DNA from: an uncultured bacterium
Lineage (GTDB): Bacteria > Nitrospirota > Thermodesulfovibrionia > Thermodesulfovibrionales > Dissulfurispiraceae
Direction of reading: 5' to 3'
Length of the DNA: 41,086 bases
Assembly: GCA_937960465.1 (NCBI GenBank)
Contig: CALGPO010000005.1
Coordinates: forward strand, 1 to 41,086
Shown here: positions 23,496-32,258 of the stretch, piece by piece
How positions within the stretch are numbered: the first letter of the stretch is position 1
How the letters are laid out: each line of letters starts with the position of its first letter
Position numbers and translations under genes: made by a program
The notes under the pieces: model-generated
Told to the model about the DNA's origin: nothing
What the model saw: the letters and a program-made list of their open reading frames with translations, nothing else
Databases searched by the model: none

Positions 23496-24848
23496 TCAGC
23501 CTGTTATCCTCTTCAATTCCTCAAAAAATCCAGGGAATGATATGTCAACGCAGGATGCATTATTTATTGTCATTGTGCCTTCTGCTACAAGTGCAGCTAT
23601 GGCAAGGGACATGGCTATTCTGTGATCATGGTAACTCTCTACTGTAGCGCCTTTTAAAGATGCCTTGCCTTTAATTGCAATACCGTCAGGATATTCCTCA
23701 AGCTCAACGCCCAATTTCTTCAGTTCCGTTGTCATTGCCTTAATTCTATCCGACTCCTTGACTCTTAGCTCCCCTGCACCTCTTATCTCGGTAACTCCAT
23801 CTGCCTGTGTAGCGAGAACACAGAGTATAGGGAATTCATCTATAAGAGAAGGCATAATATCTCCGCTTATTTTAACTGCCTTTAAACTGCCTGCACTTTT
23901 GCAATATATATCAGCAACATGTTCTCCGGAGACATCCCTCATATTTTCGACCCTTACATCTCCGCCCATATTCTTAATCACATCGAGCAAACCTGTCCTT
24001 GTTGGATTTATACAAACGTTTCTGATTAATATTTCTGAATTGGGGATAATCAATGCACCTGCAATAAAAAACGCAGCAGATGAGAAATCAGATGGAATTG
24101 TTATATCAATTGGCTGCAGCCCCTTGCTCCTTGACCCTTGACCCTTCACCTTTATTGTAAGACCTTCAACTTCGATCTCCGCACCCATTGCCATGAGCAT
24201 CCTCTCTGTATGATCCCTGGATTTCTGCGGCTCCGTGATAATGGTCGTACCGTCTGCATATAGCCCTGCCAGTATCAGACATGACTTAACCTGAGCCGAT
24301 GCCACCGGCATATTGTAATTTATTGCCCTAAGCACTTTGCCTTTAATCGCCATTGGGAGGTATTTATCGCCGCTCCTTGCAGAGATATCCGCTCCCATCT
24401 CTTTTAAAGGATTTATCACCCTTGCCATAGGCCTCTGCTTTAAAGAATCATCCCCTGTAAGAACAGAGAAGAATGGATTTCCCGAGAGTATCCCTGATAT
24501 AAGTCTCACAGTCGTTCCTGAATTGCCGCAGTCTAAGACATCAAACGGCTCTTTAAGACCATATAGTCCTTTACCGTGAATTATGAGTTCAGAGTTTTGA
24601 GTTTTGAGTCTTGAGTCTTCATTTCTGACTTCTGACTTCTGAGTTCTGGCTTCTGTTATCTCGATTCCCATAATCCTGAAGGCGTTCATGGTGCTTATAG
24701 GATCTTCTGCCCTGAGAAAATTTTTGACAATGCTTTTGCCATATGCAATGGAGGCAAACATCACTGCCCTGTGGGAAATGGATTTGTCAGGTGGAGGGAT
24801 TATCTCACCTTTTAAAGATTTTGCCTTTGTTAGTTCTGCGATTTTCAT
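23496..24848 (-). CDS. aroA: 3-phosphoshikimate 1-carboxyvinyltransferase (EPSP synthase)
   Basis: 450 residues, about 20-25 longer than usual. DKSISHRAVM (substrate Lys), DCGNSGTTVRL, LTGDDSLKQRPM, SAQVKSCLILAGL, the acidic DEFPIL motif and ELRVKESDRI are present. Makes EPSP from shikimate-3-phosphate and PEP. Residues ~65-88 (ARTQKSEVRNEDSRLKTQNS) are an insertion encoded by 72 bp of heptamers (24584-24655), placed in the loop before LIIHGKG. A second short insertion (GQGSRSKG, about 233-242) has the same origin. It lies 3 bp after tyrA. The catalytic residues are untouched, so the enzyme is probably active. Confidence 0.95.
   Translation of the reverse strand: MKIAELTKAKSLKGEIIPPPDKSISHRAVMFASIAYGKSIVKNFLRAEDPISTMNAFRIMGIEITEARTQKSEVRNEDSRLKTQNSELIIHGKGLYGLKEPFDVLDCGNSGTTVRLISGILSGNPFFSVLTGDDSLKQRPMARVINPLKEMGADISARSGDKYLPMAIKGKVLRAINYNMPVASAQVKSCLILAGLYADGTTIITEPQKSRDHTERMLMAMGAEIEVEGLTIKVKGQGSRSKGLQPIDITIPSDFSSAAFFIAGALIIPNSEILIRNVCINPTRTGLLDVIKNMGGDVRVENMRDVSGEHVADIYCKSAGSLKAVKISGDIMPSLIDEFPILCVLATQADGVTEIRGAGELRVKESDRIKAMTTELKKLGVELEEYPDGIAIKGKASLKGATVESYHDHRIAMSLAIAALVAEGTMTINNASCVDISFPGFFEELKRITG
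24121..24150. repeat. Short heptamer array inside aroA
   Basis: On the minus strand AAGGGTC AAGGGTC AAGGAGC AAGGGGC, translating as GQGSRSKG in a loop of EPSP synthase. Confidence 0.8.
24584..24655. repeat. 72-bp heptamer array inside aroA
   Basis: Minus strand: CAGAAGC CAGAACT CAGAAGT CAGAAGT CAGAAAT GAAGACT CAAGACT CAAAACT CAAAACT CTGAACT. Ten consecutive degenerate 7-mers, in frame, replacing the usual short loop after MGIEI. Confidence 0.9.
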
Positions 24849-24851
24849 TCA

Positions 24852-25718
24852 CTATTTCAGCTTTTTCCTTAATGTCTGTGCCCTTAAAAACTCATCTTCG
24901 ATACATGAGGCATTATTTTCCATGAGGCATTTCGTTATCTTATCAAGGTTTTCCCTGAACGCATCTATCATCTTTATGAGATTCTCTTTATTAAATATGG
25001 ATATATCCCTCCACATCTCTGGAGAACTGAGGGCAATCCTTGTTGCGTCTTTAAAACCCTTTCCTGCATATCCTATATACTTTGAATCGACATCTCCGAC
25101 TGTATTCACAATAGAGTAGGCAATAATATGCGGGAAGTGGCTTACTGCAGCATATATCTCATCATGTGCAAATGGGTCAATCACCTCTACCTTTGCGCCG
25201 ACTGCCTCCCATGTCAATATGATCTTTCCCTTAGCCAGTTCGTCGGATTTTTCTGTAGGCGTAATAATACACCTTGCATTGTTGAATAGATCAGCCCTTG
25301 CATCATCAATGCCCGATTTGTCGCTGCCTGCTATGGGGTGCGAGCCGATATAATGAACCCCGTCCGGCATTAATGACTCTAATTCATGGACGAGTCTGCC
25401 TTTTACGCTTCCCACATCTGTTATAAGGACGCCATGCTTTAAAGCATCTTTTATCCTTTCAGCAATATCTCTGAATGCACCAACAGGTGTCGAAAGGAGT
25501 ATAAGATCGGAATCTTCGCAAGCCTTTCTTACATCAAGGCTGTAATCATCTATTATCCCCCTTTCCTTCGCCCTTTTTAGATTATCCTCACTCCTGCCAA
25601 AGCCAATTATAGTCTTGCATAAACCTTTTTCTCTTAATGCAAGGGCAAAAGATGCACCGAGGAGTCCAACGCCGATGATGGATACTTTATTGAAAAATAT
25701 ATTTTCCCTGCTCTCCAC
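24852..25718 (-). CDS. tyrA: Prephenate dehydrogenase
   Basis: 288 residues. A Rossmann NAD-binding start (VSIIGVGLLGASFALAL, about 12-28), then DVGSVKG, GSHPIAGSDKSGID with the catalytic His region, TPTEKS, and HFPHIIAYSIVN. Oxidatively decarboxylates prephenate to 4-hydroxyphenylpyruvate, or arogenate to tyrosine. The start is GTG inside a heptamer array (GTGGATA units), with no ribosome site, so initiation may rely on coupling to aroF 26 bp upstream. A later start would still keep the Rossmann fold. No ACT domain. Confidence 0.93.
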   Translation of the reverse strand: MESRENIFFNKVSIIGVGLLGASFALALREKGLCKTIIGFGRSEDNLKRAKERGIIDDYSLDVRKACEDSDLILLSTPVGAFRDIAERIKDALKHGVLITDVGSVKGRLVHELESLMPDGVHYIGSHPIAGSDKSGIDDARADLFNNARCIITPTEKSDELAKGKIILTWEAVGAKVEVIDPFAHDEIYAAVSHFPHIIAYSIVNTVGDVDSKYIGYAGKGFKDATRIALSSPEMWRDISIFNKENLIKMIDAFRENLDKITKCLMENNASCIEDEFLRAQTLRKKLK

Positions 25719-25740
25719 TATCCACTATCCACTTTTCACT
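25712..25740. repeat. Heptamer array at the tyrA start
   Basis: Minus strand AGTGAAA AGTGGAT AGTGGAT AGTGGAG. It fills the aroF-tyrA spacer, and the annotated GTG start is part of a unit. Confidence 0.85.
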
Positions 25741-25744
25741 GCCT

Positions 25745-26770
25745 TTACATTTCCCTTCCGACTGCCAGTGCTATAGGCTTGAGTTCCTTCATAAGCTGCG
25801 CAAACATATCAGGCTTTAATGACTGTTCGCCATCTGAAAGCGCCTCTTCAGGATTTGAATGAACCTCTATAATAAGCGCATCAGCGCCTGCTGCAACTGC
25901 TGCCTTTGCCATCGGCGCAACCAGATCCCATTTCCCGACGCCATGGCTCGGATCAACAACTACAGGGAGGTGGGTCAGCTTCTTAAGCACAGGTACTGCG
26001 CTGAGGTCAAGGGTATTCCTTGTTGCTGTCTCGAATGTCCTTATCCCCCTTTCGCACAGCATGACATTCTGGTTTCCCCTGGACATTATGTATTCTGCAG
26101 ACATAAGCCATTCCTTTATGGTTGCAGAAAGCCCGCGCTTCAGCAGTACGGGCTTGTCAACAGAACCCACCTCAAGGAGGAGTCTGAAGTTCTGCATGTT
26201 CCTAGCGCCTATCTGGATGATGTCCGCATACTCAACGATTACATCCATATCCCTGGGATCCATTATTTCTGTAATGATGGGGAGACCTGTCCTTTCCCTT
26301 GCCTCTGCGAGGTATTTGAGTCCTTCCTCGCCGAGTCCCTGGAATGCGTATGGAGATGTCCTCGGCTTATAAGCACCGCCTCTGAGAAATGCTGCCCCAC
26401 CATCTTTCACCTTCTCTGCTATGTTCATGAGTATGGTCTTATTCTCCACTGCGCAAGGACCTGCCATCACAAGAATTTTTTTGCCTCCGATAATATTTCC
26501 CCTCACATTTATCTCTGAATTTTCCTTCTTGAACTCACGGCTTGCAAGCTTGTAAGGCTTAAGAATCCTTACCACATTCTCAACGCCGGTCATTGCACGG
26601 ATGGCGTCTTCTTCCTCTTCCGTAACCTTTGATGTATCCCCAATTACGCCGATAATAGTCCTCTCTGTCCCCTGGGATACGGTTGCCTTCAGTCCTTTGC
26701 TTTCAAGTTTTTTCAAGACATGCTTTACATTTTCTTCCGGTGCATCCGGGCTCAGTACTATAATATCCAT
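25745..26770 (-). CDS. aroF: 3-deoxy-7-phosphoheptulonate synthase (type I-beta)
   Basis: 341 residues: an N-terminal ferredoxin/ACT-like regulatory domain (about 1-75, [20 protein letters not shown]), then the KDPG-type barrel with [63 protein letters not shown] and VVDPSHGVG. It condenses PEP and erythrose-4-phosphate, the first step to aromatics. The regulatory domain implies feedback inhibition by an aromatic amino acid, as in Thermotoga-type enzymes. A strong AGGAGG lies before the ATG. Followed by tyrA and preceded by a HisC-type aminotransferase. Confidence 0.95.
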   Translation of the reverse strand: MDIIVLSPDAPEENVKHVLKKLESKGLKATVSQGTERTIIGVIGDTSKVTEEEEDAIRAMTGVENVVRILKPYKLASREFKKENSEINVRGNIIGGKKILVMAGPCAVENKTILMNIAEKVKDGGAAFLRGGAYKPRTSPYAFQGLGEEGLKYLAEARERTGLPIITEIMDPRDMDVIVEYADIIQIGARNMQNFRLLLEVGSVDKPVLLKRGLSATIKEWLMSAEYIMSRGNQNVMLCERGIRTFETATRNTLDLSAVPVLKKLTHLPVVVDPSHGVGKWDLVAPMAKAAVAAGADALIIEVHSNPEEALSDGEQSLKPDMFAQLMKELKPIALAVGREM

Positions 26771-26791
26771 AAATTCCTCCTACTGTATTAT

Positions 26792-27937
26792 TTAATTGCT
26801 CAACGATTTTATGACTATTTTTAATGCTTCAATGAAGCGCTTGTTTTCCTCTGGCAGTCCTATAGTAACCCTTATTTCCCTCGGCCCCACAGGTCTTACA
26901 ATCACGCCCATTCTCAAAAGGGCGTCATACATGAGCTTTGATTCCACATGCAAAGGCATGTATATAAAATTTGCCTCTGTAGGAATATATGCAATTCCCA
27001 GAAAATCAAGCTCTCTATAGAGAAATTCCTTTCCATGTTCATTAACTTCAATAGTTTTTTTCAGGTGCTCATCATCCGTTAATGCATTCATTGCAGCCAG
27101 TTGTGCCAGTGTATTTGTATTAAATGGCTCTCTTATCTTGTTCATCTCTGCTATTATATCCTTTCTGGCTATGCCGTAGCCTATTCTCAGCCCTGCAAGT
27201 CCATAAGCCTTTGAGAATGTTCTGAGGATCAATACATCTCTTCCGTCCCTGAAAAATTTTAAAGTATCAGGATATTCCGGGTCTCTCACATATTCATAGT
27301 ATGCCTCATCAACAATAATGAGGATACCATCTGGAACCTTCTCCATGAATTTTTCAAATTCATTCCTTTTGTTTATTGTGCCTGTTGGATTATTCGGATT
27401 TGCGATAAAGACAATCTTTGTCTTCTCTGTAATCGCATCAGCCATTGCCGCCAGATCGTGTCTGTAATCTGTAAGAGGTATCTCTAACGATTTAGCCCCA
27501 ACAGAACTTGCCGCCATAGAATAAACAACAAACGACGGCGCTGCCATAATAGCCTTATCGCCAGGCCCCATAAATGTCCTGACAGCTATATCTATCAGCT
27601 CATTGGAGCCATTGCCAAGAATTATCTCGTCCGCCCCTGCACTTAGTTTTTCGGAAATTGCACTTTTCAAGTAATAACCTTCTCCTTCAGGATAACGGCT
27701 CAACTCGCTGCCGTTGTGAAGGAAGTCACGCAATGCCTTTAGTGCCTTTTGAGACGGGCCGAGTGGATTCTCGTTGGATGCCAGTTTTATGCTTCCCTTT
27801 ATGCCCAGTTCACGCTCAAGCTCCTTAACAGGCTTTCCAGGCACATACGGCTTTATCCTGGATACATACTCCAGAGGAGTTATCTTATTCTTTGGCTTAT
27901 TTTTAGGCACAGTGCTATTCCCTTTCAGTTCTTTCAT
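26792..27937 (-). CDS. hisC: HisC-family aminotransferase, probably aromatic
   Basis: About 381 residues. PLP fold I: LASNENPLGPS, LGNGSNELIDIA, ANPNNPTGT, VDEAYYEYV, and LRTFSKAYGLAGLRIGYG with the PLP lysine in SKAYG. Members annotated as histidinol-phosphate aminotransferase also transaminate phenylpyruvate and 4-hydroxyphenylpyruvate. Its position between pheA and aroF favours that role. The 5' end overlaps pheA. ATG 27937 is used here, but GTG 27910, with AAAGG 10 bp upstream, is a good alternative that removes most of the overlap. Confidence 0.9.
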   Translation of the reverse strand: MKELKGNSTVPKNKPKNKITPLEYVSRIKPYVPGKPVKELERELGIKGSIKLASNENPLGPSQKALKALRDFLHNGSELSRYPEGEGYYLKSAISEKLSAGADEIILGNGSNELIDIAVRTFMGPGDKAIMAAPSFVVYSMAASSVGAKSLEIPLTDYRHDLAAMADAITEKTKIVFIANPNNPTGTINKRNEFEKFMEKVPDGILIIVDEAYYEYVRDPEYPDTLKFFRDGRDVLILRTFSKAYGLAGLRIGYGIARKDIIAEMNKIREPFNTNTLAQLAAMNALTDDEHLKKTIEVNEHGKEFLYRELDFLGIAYIPTEANFIYMPLHVESKLMYDALLRMGVIVRPVGPREIRVTIGLPEENKRFIEALKIVIKSLSN

Positions 27938-29018
27938 CGATAGGATATGAGCCAAGATGTTTTAAATAGAGGCATGTCTCTTTTATTCCTTCTACTGCCT
28001 TTCTAACCTTTTTGTCTTCTATATGACCTTCCATGTCAACAAAGAAAATGTACTCCCATGCCCTCCTCTTTGAAGGCCTCGATTCTATTTTTGTGAGGTT
28101 TATCTTCGATTTTCTGAATGGAAGCAGCACATCATAAAGTGCCCCGGGCCTGTCCTTCACAGAAAACAGTATGGATGTCTTATCCTTACCCGATCTTGAC
28201 GGGGAATCCTTTGATATCACCAGAAACCTTGTATAGTTGTTTTTATTGTCCTCTATATGCCTCTCCACAAACTGCAGGTCATAGACCCTCGCAGCAAGCT
28301 CGCTCGCAATAGCAGCGGACTCTGCGTCCTGCGAAGCAATCTCTGCTGCCCTCGCAGTGCTCGTGGATTCGAGTATCGGAATGTTTGGCATATTTGCCTC
28401 AAGCCAGATTCTGCACTGGGCAGTTGCCTGTGGATGTGAATATATCTTTTTCACCTTTTCTCTTTTCCCGCTTTTTGACAGGAGGTTGTGCGAAATCTCC
28501 AGAAGAACTTCTGCTGATATTTTCAGATCGTAATCCATAAACATGTCGAGGGTGTAGCTGACAACACCTTCATTGGAATTTTCTATGGGCACAACTCCAT
28601 AATTCACCCTTCCGCTTTCTGTTTCATCAAACACAGCCTTTATACTGTCAACAGGGATATACCTGGCGGAAGAACCAAAATGCCTCATTGCAGCGAGGTT
28701 GGTAAATGTCCCTTCGGGCCCGAGATATGCCACTTTGAGGGGTTCTTCGAGGGAAAGGGATGCTGACATTATTTCCCTGAAAATGACCTTCAATGCATCA
28801 TTGGGGAACGGCCCCTTATTTAATTCAGTGATGCGCTCAAGGATTGCCCTCTCGCGTTCAGGGGAATAAAATTTGAGGTTTGCCTTTCTCTTTATATTGG
28901 CTATATCTATGGCTATATTAGCCCTTTTATTTAAAAGCTCGATTATCCCCGCATCGATTCCGTCTATCTCTTCCCTGAGTTTTTCAAGGCTCGCGTTTAT
29001 CTCTTTGTTTTCAGACAT
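27915..29018 (-). CDS. pheA: Bifunctional chorismate mutase/prephenate dehydratase
   Basis: 367 residues in three parts: AroQ-type chorismate mutase (about 8-90: REEIDGIDAGIIELLNKRA, KFYSPERERAIL), prephenate dehydratase (about 95-270: AYLGPEGTFTNLAA, PIENSNEGVV, YTRFLVIS) and a C-terminal ACT domain (DRPGALYDVL, IESRPSKRRAWEY) for phenylalanine feedback. It takes chorismate to phenylpyruvate. Its 3' end overlaps the aminotransferase gene that would finish phenylalanine. Confidence 0.95.
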   Translation of the reverse strand: MSENKEINASLEKLREEIDGIDAGIIELLNKRANIAIDIANIKRKANLKFYSPERERAILERITELNKGPFPNDALKVIFREIMSASLSLEEPLKVAYLGPEGTFTNLAAMRHFGSSARYIPVDSIKAVFDETESGRVNYGVVPIENSNEGVVSYTLDMFMDYDLKISAEVLLEISHNLLSKSGKREKVKKIYSHPQATAQCRIWLEANMPNIPILESTSTARAAEIASQDAESAAIASELAARVYDLQFVERHIEDNKNNYTRFLVISKDSPSRSGKDKTSILFSVKDRPGALYDVLLPFRKSKINLTKIESRPSKRRAWEYIFFVDMEGHIEDKKVRKAVEGIKETCLYLKHLGSYPIDERTERE

Positions 29019-29059
29019 GGTTTTTAATGATACAAGAATATTCCTTATTTTTTCAATGG

Positions 29060-30469
29060 TTAGAGCCTGTGCAGCCTGATGATATTCGGCTTGCCTAAAA
29101 ACGGAGAGCTTGCGACGAATACAATGCTGTCGCCTTTTTTGACCAATCTTTCTTTTACAAGGGATTTTTCTATCTCTGACATAAACTTCGCATCGAGGAT
29201 TTCCATATCGCTGCGCCTTATCAATCTCGCGGATGCCCCCCAGTAAAGCGGAATTCTCCTCAAAACCGTTTCATCCGGAGTAAAGGCTATTACAGGCACA
29301 TCCGGCCTGAGTTTTGAGATTAATTTTGCGGTAAATCCGGAACCGGTAAAAACAACAATCGCCTTTGCACCGATATCGTGCGCAGCCTTGCATGCACCGT
29401 CAGCAACGGCCTCTGAAAATGTATTTCCCATCATATATGAAGACACAGCCCTGCGGATGAAACTTGCCTCCGTGTATCTTATTATCATATCCATCATCCT
29501 CACAGACTCAACCGGATATTTACCGACCGTTGTTTCTGCAGAAAGCATCAATGCATCCGTACCATCCAGAACGGCATTTGCAACATCCGTTGCCTCAGCC
29601 CTTGTGGGCCGTGTATGCTGCGTCATTGACTCAAGCATTTGCGTGGCTGTTATGACAAGCTTGCCTTTTTTGTTTGCGAGGTCAATGAGCATCTTCTGGA
29701 TCATGGGAACCTTCTCTGTAGGCATTTCCACGCCGAGGTCACCTCTCGCAACCATGATACCATCGACCATGTCCATAATCTCATTGATATTATCCAGCGC
29801 CTCCGGTTTTTCTATCTTGGCTATCATGGGAGGCAGTTTTACGCCCTTCCTTTTTGCCCAATCCATTATAAGCTTTATATCCTCTGCCGTTCTCACAAAC
29901 GATATTGCAACATAATCAATACCCATCTTAAGTCCGAATTCGAGGTCCCTCCTGTCCTTTTCTGTAAATGTAGGCAGTGTTGTCTTTGAAGTCGGCAGGT
30001 TAACGCCCTTCCTCGATTTTACTTCCCCTCCCTCCAAAACCTTTGCGGTTAAGGCATCCTTTGTCCTGTCTGTAACGCCGAGCTTTATGAGTCCATCATC
30101 TATGAGTATCTTGTCGCCGGCTTTCACATCCTTTAACAGGGCTGGATAGGTAATGAACAAATTCTTTTTATCACTTGTCTCCTTTCCCGGACGGAGAAAG
30201 ACCTCATCTCCTGTTTTCAGAGTCATACTCCCGCCCTCTATATCGCCCAATCTTATCTTTATGCCCTGCAGGTCCTGAAGGATAGATATTATTCTGCCCT
30301 GTTTTGATGATTCCTCACGAACAATGGATGCAACTTTTTGATGGGTTTCATGATCTCCGTGGGAAAAGTTCAATCGAGCAACATCCATGCCGCTTTTAAT
30401 CAATTCGCTGATTACCTTCCTACTGCCGGATGCAGGGCCTATCGTGCAGACTATCTTTGCTTTACGCAT
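29060..30469 (-). CDS. pyk: Pyruvate kinase
   Basis: 469 residues. MRKAKIVCTIGPAS at the N-terminus, ARLNFSHGDHETH, MIAKIEKPEALDNI, GIMVARGDLGVEMP, the VITATQMLESM motif and TRAEATDVANAVLDGTDA are all present, with a C-terminal allosteric domain (VVFTGSGFTAKLIS). Makes pyruvate and ATP from PEP. Placed between nadB and pheA, one base after the nadB stop. As PEP consumer next to PEP-using aromatic genes, its co-transcription is metabolically notable. Confidence 0.96.
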   Translation of the reverse strand: MRKAKIVCTIGPASGSRKVISELIKSGMDVARLNFSHGDHETHQKVASIVREESSKQGRIISILQDLQGIKIRLGDIEGGSMTLKTGDEVFLRPGKETSDKKNLFITYPALLKDVKAGDKILIDDGLIKLGVTDRTKDALTAKVLEGGEVKSRKGVNLPTSKTTLPTFTEKDRRDLEFGLKMGIDYVAISFVRTAEDIKLIMDWAKRKGVKLPPMIAKIEKPEALDNINEIMDMVDGIMVARGDLGVEMPTEKVPMIQKMLIDLANKKGKLVITATQMLESMTQHTRPTRAEATDVANAVLDGTDALMLSAETTVGKYPVESVRMMDMIIRYTEASFIRRAVSSYMMGNTFSEAVADGACKAAHDIGAKAIVVFTGSGFTAKLISKLRPDVPVIAFTPDETVLRRIPLYWGASARLIRRSDMEILDAKFMSEIEKSLVKERLVKKGDSIVFVASSPFLGKPNIIRLHRL

Positions 30470-30470
30470 T

Positions 30471-32030
30471 CTATAACACCGTCATCCCTTTCGCTAATTT
30501 TACCACCTTTATATGCCTCTGCCAGTTTTCGCCTCTTTCTTTAAAGTCAGTTCTGTAATGTGCTCCCACGCTGCCTTTTCTCTCCAATGCTGCTCTGGTT
30601 ATCAAAAATCCCACGGTAAGCATGTTCTTTAATTCAAGCCCGCGCCTCGTATTGAAATCCGTTTCGAATATATGCTTCCATTCCGATAATTTCTCCATTG
30701 CTTCATTAAGAGAAACGCCGCACCTTATTATACCGACCTTTTCCCACATGAGTCTTCTGAGTGATGTCCTCACCTCTTCCAGAACAAAATCAGGTACGGA
30801 TATATCAGGGGTTTTTCTTTCTTGGCAATTGACCTTTGACCCTTGACCTCCTTGCTGTGCAGCAGCAACTCCTGCCCTGTATCCATACACAAGCCCTTCA
30901 AGGAGGCTGTTGCTTGCAAGCCTGTTTGCGCCGTGAACGCCTGTGCATGCGACCTCTCCTGCTGCATACAATCCCACGATACTTGTTGCACCATTGAGGT
31001 CTGTTTTCACACCACCCATCATGTAATGGGCTGCAGGAGAAACAGGTATCAAATCCTTTGTTATATTCAGGTCATACTGGAGACATGTCGAATAAATCCT
31101 TGGAAATCTTTTTTTAAGGAATTCTGCTTCACGATGCGTAAGATCAAGGTATACATTGCTGCTGTTTGTCCTCACCATCTCCGATATAATCGCCCTTGAC
31201 ACCACATCCCTCGGTGCAAGCTCTGCATCAGGGTGGTAGTTCTTCATAAACGGTTCTTTAAATATATTTCTCAGAATTGCTCCTTCCCCTCTCATTGCCT
31301 CGCTCAATAGAAACTGCGGGGCAGCCGGCGCAAAAAGCACGGTGGGATGAAATTGTACAAACTCCATATCCTCAAGAATAGCTCCTGCTCTGTACGCAAT
31401 AGCCATGCCGTCTCCTGTAGCAACAGCAGGATTTGTTGTCCTCGAAAACACCTGCCCTACGCCTCCTGTTGCCAGCAATGTTGTCTTCGCATGAACAGCA
31501 ATAATATCGCCGTCCTTTAACGCATATGCCCCGAGACATCTTCCATCTTCAACAATAAGGTCAATTGCCATACAAAATTGAAGTCTCTGTATATTTTTGA
31601 ATGTTCTGACCTTATTTATAAGCACTCTTTCCAGTTCTTTGCCTGTGGAGTCTCCGTGGGCATGGAGTATCCTCCTCCTTGAATGAGCTGCCTCTATGGT
31701 AAAGGAAAGCCTTGTCCCTTCCTTGTCAAACTCCGCACCCCACTCTATAAGCTCAAGGATCCTTGCAGGCCCTTCTTCCACAAGCACCCTTACTGCATCT
31801 TCCTTGCAGAGGCCGTCGCCTGCCTTTATGGTGTCTTCAAAATGGATGCCTACTTCGTCTTCATCGCTTAATGCAACTGCTACCCCTCCCTGAGCATACT
31901 CTGTGCTGCTTTCTGTGGGGATGTCTTTAGTGACAATAGCAACCCTGCCATGCTGGGCAAGCTCTATAGCTGCCCTAAGCCCTGCAACGCCGCTGCCGAT
32001 GACAAGGAAATCTGTATCGATGATTTGCAT
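30471..32030 (-). CDS. nadB: L-aspartate oxidase
   Basis: 519 residues from ATG 32030. An upstream in-frame start would add 11 residues. FAD-binding VIGSGVAGLRAAIELA, then STEYAQGGVAVAL, EAAHSRRRILHAHGDSTG, EFVQFHPTVL, SEAMRGEGA, and VHGANRLASNSLLEGLVYG. It oxidises L-aspartate to iminoaspartate for NAD synthesis. nadA and nadC are not in this window. Residues ~393-402 (QGGQGSKVNC) are an extra segment encoded by heptamers (30824-30851), in the linker before the helical C-terminal domain. First gene of the 13-gene minus-strand run. Confidence 0.94.
   Translation of the reverse strand: MQIIDTDFLVIGSGVAGLRAAIELAQHGRVAIVTKDIPTESSTEYAQGGVAVALSDEDEVGIHFEDTIKAGDGLCKEDAVRVLVEEGPARILELIEWGAEFDKEGTRLSFTIEAAHSRRRILHAHGDSTGKELERVLINKVRTFKNIQRLQFCMAIDLIVEDGRCLGAYALKDGDIIAVHAKTTLLATGGVGQVFSRTTNPAVATGDGMAIAYRAGAILEDMEFVQFHPTVLFAPAAPQFLLSEAMRGEGAILRNIFKEPFMKNYHPDAELAPRDVVSRAIISEMVRTNSSNVYLDLTHREAEFLKKRFPRIYSTCLQYDLNITKDLIPVSPAAHYMMGGVKTDLNGATSIVGLYAAGEVACTGVHGANRLASNSLLEGLVYGYRAGVAAAQQGGQGSKVNCQERKTPDISVPDFVLEEVRTSLRRLMWEKVGIIRCGVSLNEAMEKLSEWKHIFETDFNTRRGLELKNMLTVGFLITRAALERKGSVGAHYRTDFKERGENWQRHIKVVKLAKGMTVL
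30824..30851. repeat. Short heptamer array inside nadB
   Basis: Minus strand GGAGGTC AAGGGTC AAAGGTC AATTGCC, encoding GGQGSKVNC between the flavoprotein and C-terminal domains. Closely related in sequence to the array at 24121-24150 in aroA. Confidence 0.8.
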
Positions 32031-32070
32031 ATGATAGTTTACCTTACAGTTGCATAAAATCAAAGGTTAC

Positions 32071-32239
32071 AGCAAGGACTAACATGCGTAAAAGACTTTG
32101 CCTGCGACACCTTATAAGATTTTCAATACCACCATATCGTATTCAGCATTGGATTCAAGTCTCTGTTAAAACATTTATATTCTGCATGAATACGGTTTCC
32201 TATCGCTTGTAAAGGCTTTGAAGCATGTTAGTCCTTGCT
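32071..32239. repeat. 169-bp imperfect palindrome, MITE-like
   Basis: The ends are a perfect 17-bp inverted repeat, AGCAAGGACTAACATGC (32071-32087 and 32223-32239). Further in, the arms continue to match with mismatches, including CGTATTCA against TGAATACG. Outside, GTTGCATA is also mirrored. The element fills the gap between the TPR gene stop (32259) and nadB, so it is in the leader of the nadB run. No coding frame. It could be a miniature transposon, or a long hairpin RNA in the transcript. Confidence 0.85.
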
Positions 32240-32258
32240 GTCTATGCAACATTAAGGT

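Noticed and set aside
25859-26518. 219-codon plus-strand open frame
   Set aside because: Opposite aroF; Cys- and His-rich translation without a domain, consistent with a shadow frame.
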